64,000 nt of DNA from positions 682,001 to 746,000 of the forward strand of contig NZ_LN794158.1 of the NCBI RefSeq assembly GCF_000953015.1, given 5' to 3'. The position numbers and the translations under genes are program-made. Source of the DNA: Candidatus Methylopumilus turicensis (GTDB taxonomy: Bacteria > Pseudomonadota > Gammaproteobacteria > Burkholderiales > Methylophilaceae). Below, one piece after another: positions 36,885-44,642 of this stretch (its first letter is position 1; each line of letters begins with the position of its first letter). Under the pieces are notes generated by a model. The model searched no databases. It was not told the origin of the DNA and saw nothing but the letters and a program-made list of their open reading frames with translations.

Positions 36885-38585
36885 TTAAGCAAAGTTACGT
36901 GGACGACGTGCTGCACGGTCGCCATCAGCACGCTTAGGGCCGCCGAACTTGTCACCGCCACGATTACCATCTGGACGACTCGCGCCTGGACGGCTGTTTG
37001 CGTTGCCATCACGGCCACCTTCATTGCGACCAGCAAAGCTGCGGTTGCCTTCAGGGCGGCTAGCACTAGGGCGACTATTTGCGTTGCCATCTTGGCTACG
37101 TGGTTTGAAGCCTGTGTTGTTGCCTGGATAGCCACTTGCAGCGCGGTCACCGAATGAACGATCGCGGTCGCCGCTTGGACGAGCAGCACGGTCACCAAAG
37201 CTGTTGTTTGATGGACGGCTGTTAAGATCACCCGCTGGACGATCACCAAAAGCAGCACGGTCACCGAATGAACGTTCACGATCACCACTTGGGCGAGCTG
37301 AGCGATCGTTTCCACGATCACCAAAGCTATTATTTGAAGGACGGCCATTACGGTCGCCTGGACGACCATTTGATGGGCGACCTGAACGCTCACCAGGACG
37401 ACCTGAACGGCTAGGGCCGTCAGTACGTGGCGCAGCGCGTTTTGGTTCAAAACCAGCAATCACGCTAGGCTCTAAGCGTTGACCAGTGAACTGTTCAATC
37501 TTACGCACTTGGTGACGATCCATGTTTGATGCAAATGAAATCGCGATACCAGTGTTACCAGCACGGCCAGTACGGCCGATACGGTGAACGTAATCTTCAG
37601 CGAATTTTGGTAAGTCGTAGTTAATTACGTGTGTAATACCAGCCACGTCAATACCACGGGCAGCCACATCTGTTGCTACCAATACTTTTACATCGCCATG
37701 GCGAAGTTTAGTTAAGGTGCGGTTACGTGCGCCTTGTGTCATGTCGCCATGCAAAGCGGCTGTTTTATGGCCAGCTGCGTATAAGTCTTCAGCGAGCAAG
37801 TCAGCGTGACGTTTGGTTGAAGTAAATACAATCACTTGATTCACTTCAGGTGCAATCAATAGATGCTCAAGCAGTTTATTTTTGTGTGTCATGTCATCAA
37901 CATAGTGCAAACGTTGCTCAATGTTTTCATGTTTTTGTGTTTGTGATGCCACTTGGATTGTTTTTGGGTTGCGCAAGATTTGATGCGCGATACGGCCAAT
38001 GTTGCCATCCAATGTTGCTGAGAATAATAGTGTTTGACGCTCTGCTGGCAATGCTTCGCAGATACGTTCTACATCAGGCATAAAGCCCATATCTAACATA
38101 CGATCAGCTTCATCCAAGATCAACATTTGTAAACGTGACATATCAATACGGCCGCGTTCCATATGATCGATCAAGCGACCTGGTGTTGCCACCAAGATAT
38201 CTAAAGGTTGTGAAAGCAGTTTGTTTTGAAGTGGGTAAGGCATACCACCAACGATACTCACTGTACGAGCGCGGATGAACTTACCGTATTTGCGTGCAGC
38301 TTCATTAACTTGTGCTGCTAATTCGCGTGTTGGGACTAATACTAAGATACGTGGACCACGGCTCTTAGATTCATGTGGTGTTGCGAGCAGGTTAAGTGCT
38401 GGCAAAGCAAAGGCGGCAGTTTTGCCTGTGCCTGTTTGTGCTGAAGCCATCAAGTCATGGCCATCCATGACCACTGGAATTGCTTGTGCTTGAATAGGTG
38501 TGGCGTTAGTGTAGCCAGCTTCTTCAATGGCACGAAGAATTAATGGGTGTAGGTTTAAACTTTCAAATGTTACGTCGTTAGACAT
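36885..38585 (-). CDS. DEAD-box ATP-dependent RNA helicase, RhlE-like with long repetitive tail (paralogue 2)
   Basis: A 566-residue RNA helicase. The core (residues 1-370) has the Q motif TPIQAQAIPV, ASAQTGTGKTAAF, LDEADRMLDMGFMPD, FSATL, VATDVAARGIDVAG and HRIGRTGRAG. The tail from about residue 390 consists of degenerate repeats of RPSGDRxRSFGDR and NSRPSNNSFGDR type, rich in Gly, Arg, Ser, Asp and Asn. That composition fits a disordered RNA-binding tail, as in cold-adaptation helicases. The repeats also create long spurious frames on other frames and on the opposite strand. The gene has a near-consensus promoter about 280 nt upstream and a structured leader, listed separately. Confidence 0.92.
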   Translation of the reverse strand: MSNDVTFESLNLHPLILRAIEEAGYTNATPIQAQAIPVVMDGHDLMASAQTGTGKTAAFALPALNLLATPHESKSRGPRILVLVPTRELAAQVNEAARKYGKFIRARTVSIVGGMPYPLQNKLLSQPLDILVATPGRLIDHMERGRIDMSRLQMLILDEADRMLDMGFMPDVERICEALPAERQTLLFSATLDGNIGRIAHQILRNPKTIQVASQTQKHENIEQRLHYVDDMTHKNKLLEHLLIAPEVNQVIVFTSTKRHADLLAEDLYAAGHKTAALHGDMTQGARNRTLTKLRHGDVKVLVATDVAARGIDVAGITHVINYDLPKFAEDYVHRIGRTGRAGNTGIAISFASNMDRHQVRKIEQFTGQRLEPSVIAGFEPKRAAPRTDGPSRSGRPGERSGRPSNGRPGDRNGRPSNNSFGDRGNDRSARPSGDRERSFGDRAAFGDRPAGDLNSRPSNNSFGDRAARPSGDRDRSFGDRAASGYPGNNTGFKPRSQDGNANSRPSASRPEGNRSFAGRNEGGRDGNANSRPGASRPDGNRGGDKFGGPKRADGDRAARRPRNFA

Positions 38586-38864
38586 GGTATTCCCTTATAA
38601 AAAACTCATTAAGGGCGCAAGCAGACACTGTGAAATTACCCATGCAAATGGCATGTGGGATAACTCGAACAGCGCAATACATTGATGAAATTAATTTAAT
38701 AATTAAGCATGCATTTTTACCGGCGCACGGGCATTGCCACTAACCGGTAATCAATACAAGAAAGCCGCAAAATGTAACAACGGGCTTCGAGAGGCTAGGG
38801 CGATGAATATTCAGGTGAGTCATCATCAAAATGTCATATAACCATGTTTGAATGTCACACCGAA
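38586..38864 (-). promoter_or_regulatory. Long structured 5' leader of the helicase gene
   Basis: Between the predicted transcription start (near 38864) and the helicase ATG lie about 279 nt. Two inverted repeats are visible: TTACCGG/CCGGTAA at 38717-38723 and 38744-38750, enclosing GGGCATTGCC, and a hairpin around CCCATGC...GCATGTGGG at about 38639-38659. AGGGA precedes the ATG. Long leaders of this type are known from cold-shock genes. No peptide frame with a ribosome site is seen. Confidence 0.55.
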
Positions 38865-38870
38865 GCGCGC

Positions 38871-38898
38871 AGTATATAGATTGTGACTGTGTTGTCAA
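38871..38898 (-). promoter_or_regulatory. Near-consensus sigma-70 promoter for the helicase gene
   Basis: On the minus strand TTGACA (38898-38893) and TATACT (38876-38871) are separated by 16 nt. This is the best -35/-10 pair seen in the window. It points to the RhlE-like gene and overlaps the region upstream of typA. Confidence 0.75.
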
Positions 38899-38959
38899 AA
38901 CCTTTTATGTAACTAAACTGTAAATAGGGATGCTTTTGTACGGTATTGCGCATGACTTG

Positions 38960-38968
38960 TGTTAAAAT
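38960..38968 (+). promoter_or_regulatory. Extended -10 promoter of typA
   Basis: TGTTAAAAT lies about 45 nt ahead of the typA ATG, with no good -35. It points away from the helicase promoter. Confidence 0.5.
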
Positions 38969-39013
38969 CCGGACCTTTTAATGAACCGGCATTACTATTT
39001 GCCACGGAATCTT

Positions 39014-40822
39014 ATGTCTAGAAATTTACGCAACATCGCCATTATCGCTCACGTTGACCATGGCAAAACCACAATGGTGGATAAGTTATTACAGCAAGCA
39101 GGCACTTTTGCAGCCCATCAGGCGGTGAACGAGCGTGTGATGGACTCTGGCGATATTGAAAAAGAACGTGGTATTACGATTCTTGCTAAAAATACTGCCT
39201 TAAATTTTGAAGGCACACACATTAATATCGTGGATACCCCAGGCCATGCCGACTTCGGTGGTGAAGTTGAGCGCGTATTGGGGATGGTTGATGGTGTAGT
39301 GTTGCTAGTTGACGCGGTTGAGGGCCCGATGCCGCAAACTCGTTTCGTGACTAAAAAAGCGTTGGCGCTTGGTTTAAAACCAATCGTTGTAATTAATAAG
39401 GTTGACCGTCCAGGTTCACGTACTGATTGGGTGATTAACCAAACTTTTGATTTGTTCGCTAACTTAGGTGCAACAGATGAGCAACTAGACTTCCCTGTTG
39501 TGTATGCCTCAGCATTGAACGGTTTCGCTACATTGGACATGAGTCAGTCGTCAGACACCATGCGTCCATTGTTTGAAACAATCTTGCGTCACGTTGAGCC
39601 GCCAAAAGGTGACAGTGATGCGCCATTGCAAATGCAAGTATCTGCACTTGATTATTCAACATACACTGGTCGTCTAGGCGTTGGCCGTATCTGGAATGGT
39701 CGTATCAAGCCAGGCCAAGCAGTGGTGATCATGAATGGTGATACACAAACTGGAACAGGCCGTATTAACCAAGTGTTGGGCTTCCGTGGTTTAGAGCGCG
39801 TGGAAGTTAAAGAAGCGGAAGCTGGCGATATCGTCATTATTTCTGGCTTGGAAGATATTGGTATTGGTGTCACCGTTGCGGATAAAGAAAATCCAGTGGG
39901 CATGCCAATCTTGGGTGTGGATGAGCCAACATTGACCATGGACTTTATGGTCAACACCTCACCATTGGCTGGAACTGAAGGTAAGTTTGTGACGAGTCGT
40001 CAGATCCGTGACCGTCTTACAAAAGAATTGTTGGTCAACGTGGCTCTTCGTGTTGAAGATACACAAGATGCTGATGTATTCCGTGTTTCAGGTCGTGGTG
40101 AGTTGCATTTGACCATTCTTTTGGAAAATATGCGTCGTGAAGGCTTTGAAATGGCCGTGGGTAAACCGCGTGTTGTTTACCGTGAAATTAACGGTCAAAA
40201 ATGTGAGCCATACGAAATCTTAACAGTTGACTTGGAAGATGATACCCAAGGCGCGGTGATGGAGGAGTTGGGTCGTCGTCGTGGTGAGTTACAAAATATG
40301 GAATCAGATGGTAATGGCCGTACACGTTTGGAATATAAAATTCCAGCGCGTGGCTTGATTGGTTTCCAAAGTGAATTCTTAACCATGACACGTGGTACAG
40401 GCTTAATGGCGCATATTTTTGATGAATACGCACCAGTAAAAGCTGACATGCCAGGTCGTCGTAACGGTGTATTGATTTCAGCAGAGCAGGGCGAAGCTGT
40501 GGCTTATGCCTTATGGAAATTGCAAGATCGTGGCCGTATGTTCTCAGTACCAGGCGACAAGCTTTACGAAGGTATGGTGATTGGTATCCATAGTCGTGAA
40601 AACGATTTGATTGTGAATCCTGTGAAAGGTAAGCAATTAACGAACGTTCGTGCTTCAGGTACTGATGAAGCGGTGCGTTTGGTGCCAGCGGTTCAGTTAA
40701 CGCTAGAGTCAGCAGTTGAGTTTATTGATGATGATGAGTTGGTGGAATTGACACCTAAGTCTATTCGTATCCGTAAACGTTACTTGCTTGAGCATGAGCG
40801 TAAACGTGCTTCTAAAGACTAA
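39014..40822 (+). CDS. typA: Translational GTPase TypA/BipA
   Basis: A ribosome-associated GTPase of 602 residues from ATG 39014, chosen because the family begins [18 protein letters not shown] and CGGAA lies just upstream; the frame-open ATG at 38981 adds 11 unlikely residues. G1 is AHVDHGKTT (about residues 11-19), G3 DTPGHADF, G4 NKVD, and the C-terminal BipA-specific region has [22 protein letters not shown] split around residue 490. TypA helps ribosome assembly at low temperature and stress. It is divergent from a cold-type helicase, and the shared theme may be ribosome biogenesis in the cold. It ends at a strong terminator. Confidence 0.96.
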   Translation: MSRNLRNIAIIAHVDHGKTTMVDKLLQQAGTFAAHQAVNERVMDSGDIEKERGITILAKNTALNFEGTHINIVDTPGHADFGGEVERVLGMVDGVVLLVDAVEGPMPQTRFVTKKALALGLKPIVVINKVDRPGSRTDWVINQTFDLFANLGATDEQLDFPVVYASALNGFATLDMSQSSDTMRPLFETILRHVEPPKGDSDAPLQMQVSALDYSTYTGRLGVGRIWNGRIKPGQAVVIMNGDTQTGTGRINQVLGFRGLERVEVKEAEAGDIVIISGLEDIGIGVTVADKENPVGMPILGVDEPTLTMDFMVNTSPLAGTEGKFVTSRQIRDRLTKELLVNVALRVEDTQDADVFRVSGRGELHLTILLENMRREGFEMAVGKPRVVYREINGQKCEPYEILTVDLEDDTQGAVMEELGRRRGELQNMESDGNGRTRLEYKIPARGLIGFQSEFLTMTRGTGLMAHIFDEYAPVKADMPGRRNGVLISAEQGEAVAYALWKLQDRGRMFSVPGDKLYEGMVIGIHSRENDLIVNPVKGKQLTNVRASGTDEAVRLVPAVQLTLESAVEFIDDDELVELTPKSIRIRKRYLLEHERKRASKD

Positions 40823-40838
40823 TTGATCTTAGTCACTT

Positions 40839-40869
40839 AAAAAAGCCGGCCAGATGGTCGGCTTTTTTT
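40839..40869 (+). terminator. Rho-independent terminator of typA
   Basis: AAAAAAGCCGGCC and GGTCGGCTTTTTTT form a stem with one mismatch and a 4-nt AGAT loop, followed by a run of seven T. Confidence 0.85.
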
Positions 40870-40912
40870 ATGCGATATATTCGACAGGTTATTGATACAT
40901 AACTGTATTAGT

Positions 40913-40939
40913 TTGAGATGTTTCAAATTATGCTAGAAT
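40913..40939 (+). promoter_or_regulatory. Promoter of the orphan response regulator
   Basis: TTGAGA at 40913-40918 and an extended -10 TGCTAGAAT (40931-40939) with 15 nt between the boxes. TTTGA...TTCAAA overlapping the -35 forms a short inverted repeat that may be an operator. The transcript would have a leader of about 110 nt. Confidence 0.5.
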
Positions 40940-41056
40940 GGCCTCAAGCAAGTGTTTACAACGATTTTCAATCCATATTTAATGTTTAAATTCGCCTTAA
41001 ATATGCGAGCTTAGCATCTGTTTTATATTAAATTTAAATCAATTAAGAATACAAAA

Positions 41057-41761
41057 ATGCATATCGCCATACTTGAAGATGAAAAATCACTTGCTGATGA
41101 TCTAGCCAGCCTGTTGAAGAAAAATGGACATGAGGTGTCAATCTTTGGCGATGGTTTGCATTTGGTGGATACATTGCCAGCAGAGCTTTATGACATGTTC
41201 ATTTTGGACTGGAATGTGCCCTCCATGGATGGCTTTGAAGTGCTCAAGCATATTCGCACCGAGCTTGGCTTTAAAACCCCTGTGATTTTTCTGACCTCTA
41301 ACGATAACGAAGCAGATATTGTTAACGCTCTGTCTTCTGGCGCAGATGATTACTCAGTCAAGCCTGTTCGTCCTAAAGAGTTAATGGCTCGCATTAACGC
41401 GCTTGTAAGACGCACTTATGGCGCACCTAAAAAGAATAATTTCCCCGAGACTATCGTGGGTTATACATTTTCAAATGCTGAGCGTTCCGTTGAGTTTTTT
41501 GATTCAAAAGTGACGCTCACCGATAAAGAGTTTTTACTCGCGCATTATTTCTTTTCAAATCTGGATCGGCCGCTTTCTCGCACACACATAATGATGCGTA
41601 TTTGGGGTCAAAGTGAAGAAGGTTTGTCGCGCACGCTGGATGTGCACGTTGCATGGATTCGAAATAAACTGAATATCGGTGCACAATCCGAACATGTCAG
41701 ATTAGTTGCTATTCATGGCTATGGTTATCGTTTGATGCAAGTTCCAAATGAAACTGTCTAG
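41057..41761 (+). CDS. OmpR/PhoB-type response regulator without a cognate kinase nearby
   Basis: A 234-residue regulator. The receiver domain has the acidic pocket E7-D8, phosphorylatable D51 in FILDWNVPSMDG and lysine in DDYSVKPVRPKEL near residue 103. The C-terminal winged helix (about 140-232) ends LVAIHGYGYRLM, typical of the OmpR family, with the recognition helix in SRTLDVHVAWIRNKL. No kinase lies beside it. Instead its last 14 nt overlap the start of an exported-protein gene, so the two are translationally coupled and probably related in function. Confidence 0.92.
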   Translation: MHIAILEDEKSLADDLASLLKKNGHEVSIFGDGLHLVDTLPAELYDMFILDWNVPSMDGFEVLKHIRTELGFKTPVIFLTSNDNEADIVNALSSGADDYSVKPVRPKELMARINALVRRTYGAPKKNNFPETIVGYTFSNAERSVEFFDSKVTLTDKEFLLAHYFFSNLDRPLSRTHIMMRIWGQSEEGLSRTLDVHVAWIRNKLNIGAQSEHVRLVAIHGYGYRLMQVPNETV

Positions 41762-42269
41762 TCGTGTAAATCACTTAACTTTTTTCTGTGTTTTGGCGGT
41801 GATGATACTAGCATCTTCAATATCTTTTGCCGCGAAGCCGCTCCCCTCTATTGATTCAAGTAAAGCGATCTATGTCGTGCCTGTTGAACCTAACGTCAGT
41901 TATGACGATGTGATTACCAGTCTTAAAGTGATCTCTGAAGGCCTGAACTTTGTGAATCCTGCTAATTTTCCAATCGGGGAACACATGAAGCTACGGGGTC
42001 AAGCGCCGGAAGGTGTGCTGGAAGTGCGTTCGTTTTGTAACTTGGGGTTGGGAGCGGAAATCATGCTCGATCATCCAGAGTTTGTGGTTTTTGCCCCATG
42101 TCGTATTGGGATTTATGAACAAAAAGGCCAGCTCTATTTGGCGATTGATCGACCCACTTACGATTTAAAAAGCATTAAAAATCCAACGCCGCGTGCGCAA
42201 AAAGCGGCACAAGCGTTAGAAAATACTTTAATTCAAATCATCGATAAAGCCAGAAAAGGCGATATCTAG
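41748..42269 (+). CDS. Exported DUF302-like protein
   Basis: A 173-residue protein with a signal peptide (hydrophobic part about residues 10-25, ending SFAAKP). The mature part resembles DUF302: VSYDDVITSLKVISEGLNFV near the start, EVRSFCNLGLGAEIMLDHPEFVVFAPCRIGIYE in the middle and a final Ala/Gln-rich helix. It keeps two cysteines that could form a disulfide in the periplasm. Function is unknown. ATG at 41748 lies within the end of the response regulator gene. It may be the output or a sensor partner of that regulator. Confidence 0.7.
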   Translation: MKLSSRVNHLTFFCVLAVMILASSISFAAKPLPSIDSSKAIYVVPVEPNVSYDDVITSLKVISEGLNFVNPANFPIGEHMKLRGQAPEGVLEVRSFCNLGLGAEIMLDHPEFVVFAPCRIGIYEQKGQLYLAIDRPTYDLKSIKNPTPRAQKAAQALENTLIQIIDKARKGDI

Positions 42270-42290
42270 TCCCATTTCTCAGGTTGTCTT

Positions 42291-42857
42291 TTGTTAAAAA
42301 TTACCAAAGCTGGCTTTGCCGAATATACCGTGAATAAATCGCGATTTATTGCGATAGCTGAGTATTGCGCCGATGAGCGTGCGGTTGGCGCTTGTTTGCG
42401 TAAATTGGCGAGTCAACATCAAAGCGCTCACCATTTGGCTTATGCTTTTCGTTTAAAAACAGAGCAGGGTATTGTTCAGCGTTTTAGCGATGCGGGTGAA
42501 CCGTCTGGTACGGCGGGTAAGCCTATCCTTCAGTTTCTTGAAGGGCGCGATTTGATCAATGTTTGTGTCGGCGTGATTCGTTATTACGGCGGGATTAATT
42601 TGGGCACAGGTGGCTTGGCGAGAGCCTATGGGGGCACGGGTAGGTTGGCGATTGAAGATGCAATCATTGTGCCTTATGTGGAAATGAAGCAATTGCAGCT
42701 TAAGCTCGATTATAAGGAGCTGGATTACTTTACCCGCGAGCTGGCTAAGATCGATGGCGTGTTGCTTGATAAAGCTTTTGGTGATGGCGTAACGGTGTTA
42801 GTGAGTCTGCCAGAAGCGAGTGTTGAGGCTGTGTTGAAAAGGTTTGGGCAACAATAA
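42291..42857 (+). CDS. YigZ/IMPACT family protein
   Basis: A 188-residue protein. The N-terminal half has the IMPACT/UPF0029 pattern: VNKSRFIAIAEYC, HHLAYAFR, FSDAGEPSGTAGKPIL and VIRYYGGINLGTGGLARAYG (about residues 10-115). The C-terminal half is a DUF1949 ferredoxin-like domain. YigZ relatives are linked to translation under stress, but the biochemical role is not settled. The start is TTG at 42291 with AGG 7 nt upstream. It is convergent with the fhc operon, with a terminator between. Confidence 0.88.
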   Translation: MLKITKAGFAEYTVNKSRFIAIAEYCADERAVGACLRKLASQHQSAHHLAYAFRLKTEQGIVQRFSDAGEPSGTAGKPILQFLEGRDLINVCVGVIRYYGGINLGTGGLARAYGGTGRLAIEDAIIVPYVEMKQLQLKLDYKELDYFTRELAKIDGVLLDKAFGDGVTVLVSLPEASVEAVLKRFGQQ

Positions 42858-42865
42858 ATGGTATG

Positions 42866-42892
42866 AAGGGCGCATAAGCGCCCTTTGTTTTT
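42866..42892. terminator. Terminator between YigZ-like gene and fhc operon
   Basis: A perfect 8-bp stem AAGGGCGC/GCGCCCTT with ATAA loop, followed on the plus strand by TGTTTTT. It serves the YigZ-like gene and may also stop the convergent fhc transcript. Confidence 0.8.
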
Positions 42893-42915
42893 ACTACTGA
42901 TTATTCAACGCTTCT

Positions 42916-43722
42916 TTATTTGAGCACCAGAATTTCACCTTTGCCATCATTGCCAATGTCCCCAGCAAAGCGCTGCACACGGTTTTGTTTAATTTCTGCA
43001 AACTTGCTTGGCAAGTCGCTCAATGACTTTAACATTAAGCTTAAAAATGGCAAGGTATGGGTACCGCAATCTTGGATTGTCGCATGCAATTTTGGTGTTT
43101 TGGTCAGAAGAAGTGTGCCTCGACGCATGCCGTAAGCAACATACTCACCAACGTCTCCTAGTACGCCGATTGTGCCAGCCAGCATGCGACTCGCGCAATA
43201 TTGACCAACATTGCCTTCAATCAGAATCATACCGCGGCGCATTTGGTCGCCAGTACGTTCGCCAGCGTTGCCTTTCACAATGACAATCCCGCCTTGCATC
43301 CCTTTTCTGTCGCCCACAAGCGCAGCGCCAAGATAGTTGCCCACGTTGCCATTGATTTGAACTAAGCCACCAGCCATGCCGCATGCCGCAAAGTCTGCCG
43401 CATTGCCATTGAGAGTGATGTTGCCTTTACGCATTTGGAATGCAAGAAATGCGCCTGCATCACCATTGATTTTGATGGTGCCTGATTTTAAACCGCTACC
43501 AATATAATCAATTTTGGCTGTGCATTCATCAAACACGATGTTGTTTGTGTCGCTGCCAGTGATTGTGAAAGCCTCGCTCGCTGGTATTTGTTGTTTGCCA
43601 TACCAAAGCAAAGTCGCCGCAATATCATGCAGACTTTTATCTGCCAATAAATCAGGCGTAAGTCGTGATACATCTAGCTTTTGCGCTAAGTCTTTTTTGA
43701 GGGTAAAGGTTAAAGCGCTCAT
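42916..43722 (-). CDS. fhcC: Formyltransferase/hydrolase complex subunit C
   Basis: A 268-residue subunit homologous to FmdC/FwdC of archaeal formylmethanofuran dehydrogenase and to the alpha subunit C-terminal domain of glutamate synthase. It shows the expected right-handed beta-helix with repeats of GxxGxxxGxxMxxG type: GNAADFAACGMAGG, GNVGNYLGAALVGD, GNAGERTGDQMRRG, GNVGQYCASRMLAG and GDVGEYVAYGMRRG (about residues 105-215). In the bacterial complex it is a structural part of the route from formyl-H4MPT to formate. It is the last gene of fhcBADC, overlapping fhcD by 4 nt. Confidence 0.95.
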   Translation of the reverse strand: MSALTFTLKKDLAQKLDVSRLTPDLLADKSLHDIAATLLWYGKQQIPASEAFTITGSDTNNIVFDECTAKIDYIGSGLKSGTIKINGDAGAFLAFQMRKGNITLNGNAADFAACGMAGGLVQINGNVGNYLGAALVGDRKGMQGGIVIVKGNAGERTGDQMRRGMILIEGNVGQYCASRMLAGTIGVLGDVGEYVAYGMRRGTLLLTKTPKLHATIQDCGTHTLPFLSLMLKSLSDLPSKFAEIKQNRVQRFAGDIGNDGKGEILVLK

Positions 43723-44642
43723 GCTGATTCTCCGCTTAAACTTTTGTCGTTCATGATGTCGCGCAAATGGAATTGGAACTGGCCTAATTTTCCGCCGTAA
43801 TTGCCTGCCGAAATCCGGCGAATGCCATTCTCAGCCCCCAACTTGCAAGCCGCCTCAATGCCGACATAAGTGGCTTTGCGAATGTCTGCATCGGTTAAGC
43901 CATCAATGACGATTTCCATCACAGACTCAATATCATCAGAAAGTTGTGTGTTGGTGAGGCCTTTTAATGTTGGGCAGAAGGCATCATTGGTTGAAGCAAA
44001 TAATGCTTTGTATTTTGAGCCCACTTTTGAGCCTGAGCGAACGATACCGCCAGGGAACGGCATAATGACGTTCGGAATTTTTCTCATGGCTTCAATCGCA
44101 GCCTCGCAAGCGGCTAATGCTTGCGGTTGAGAGGTTGCTAAAGCTAGGAAGTTGCCGCCGCCGACAGCACGCACCATGCCGGTTGTTTCTTCGGTAATAA
44201 ACTCACCATCCATCACGGGTACGCGCCAATACCGTTTTCCACCAAATTGTTTTGAGATTTGGAATCCATCTCCAAAGAATCGTAAGTTTTTACCGAGGTT
44301 GATTTGCTCATTGCCATCAATGCCTGAGAATGCGGCGGCAGTTGGGCAGGTCAGAATGGTTTGTCCCATGCGGTTTTCAAGTTGCTTCATCAGTACAGAG
44401 CTGCCCATCGCAAACATTAAAACTGCAACACCAGGTCGTCCGTCAGGTGTTTCTTCTGAACTAAGTTCGCGCTCAATCCCAGCTTCTACCCCGCAACCGA
44501 TGACTGAGGTTGCAAACCCTGTCATTGCGTTTGCCGCGTTATAAGCCCATTTGTGATTTTGTGCCGTAATGATGACTCGCGTACCACGCATATTAAATGC
44601 TTCGGCAAAGGTGTCGTCAATGTGTACGCCGTTAATGATCAT
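43719..44642 (-). CDS. fhcD: Formylmethanofuran:H4MPT formyltransferase (subunit D)
   Basis: A 307-residue enzyme of the Ftr family that moves the formyl group from formyl-H4MPT to the methanofuran-type cofactor held by the complex. MIINGVHIDDTFAEAFNMRG at the start and FPGGIVRSGSKVGSKYK near residue 200 are typical. The length (about 300) matches archaeal Ftr. Both ends overlap neighbouring genes by 4 nt (ATGA), giving tight translational coupling with fhcA and fhcC. Confidence 0.96.
   Translation of the reverse strand: MIINGVHIDDTFAEAFNMRGTRVIITAQNHKWAYNAANAMTGFATSVIGCGVEAGIERELSSEETPDGRPGVAVLMFAMGSSVLMKQLENRMGQTILTCPTAAAFSGIDGNEQINLGKNLRFFGDGFQISKQFGGKRYWRVPVMDGEFITEETTGMVRAVGGGNFLALATSQPQALAACEAAIEAMRKIPNVIMPFPGGIVRSGSKVGSKYKALFASTNDAFCPTLKGLTNTQLSDDIESVMEIVIDGLTDADIRKATYVGIEAACKLGAENGIRRISAGNYGGKLGQFQFHLRDIMNDKSLSGESA

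Noticed and set aside
36827-37459. Long frames in other frames and on the opposite strand over the helicase tail
   Set aside because: They arise from the repetitive Gly/Arg/Ser/Asp codons of the helicase and have low-complexity, implausible protein sequences.
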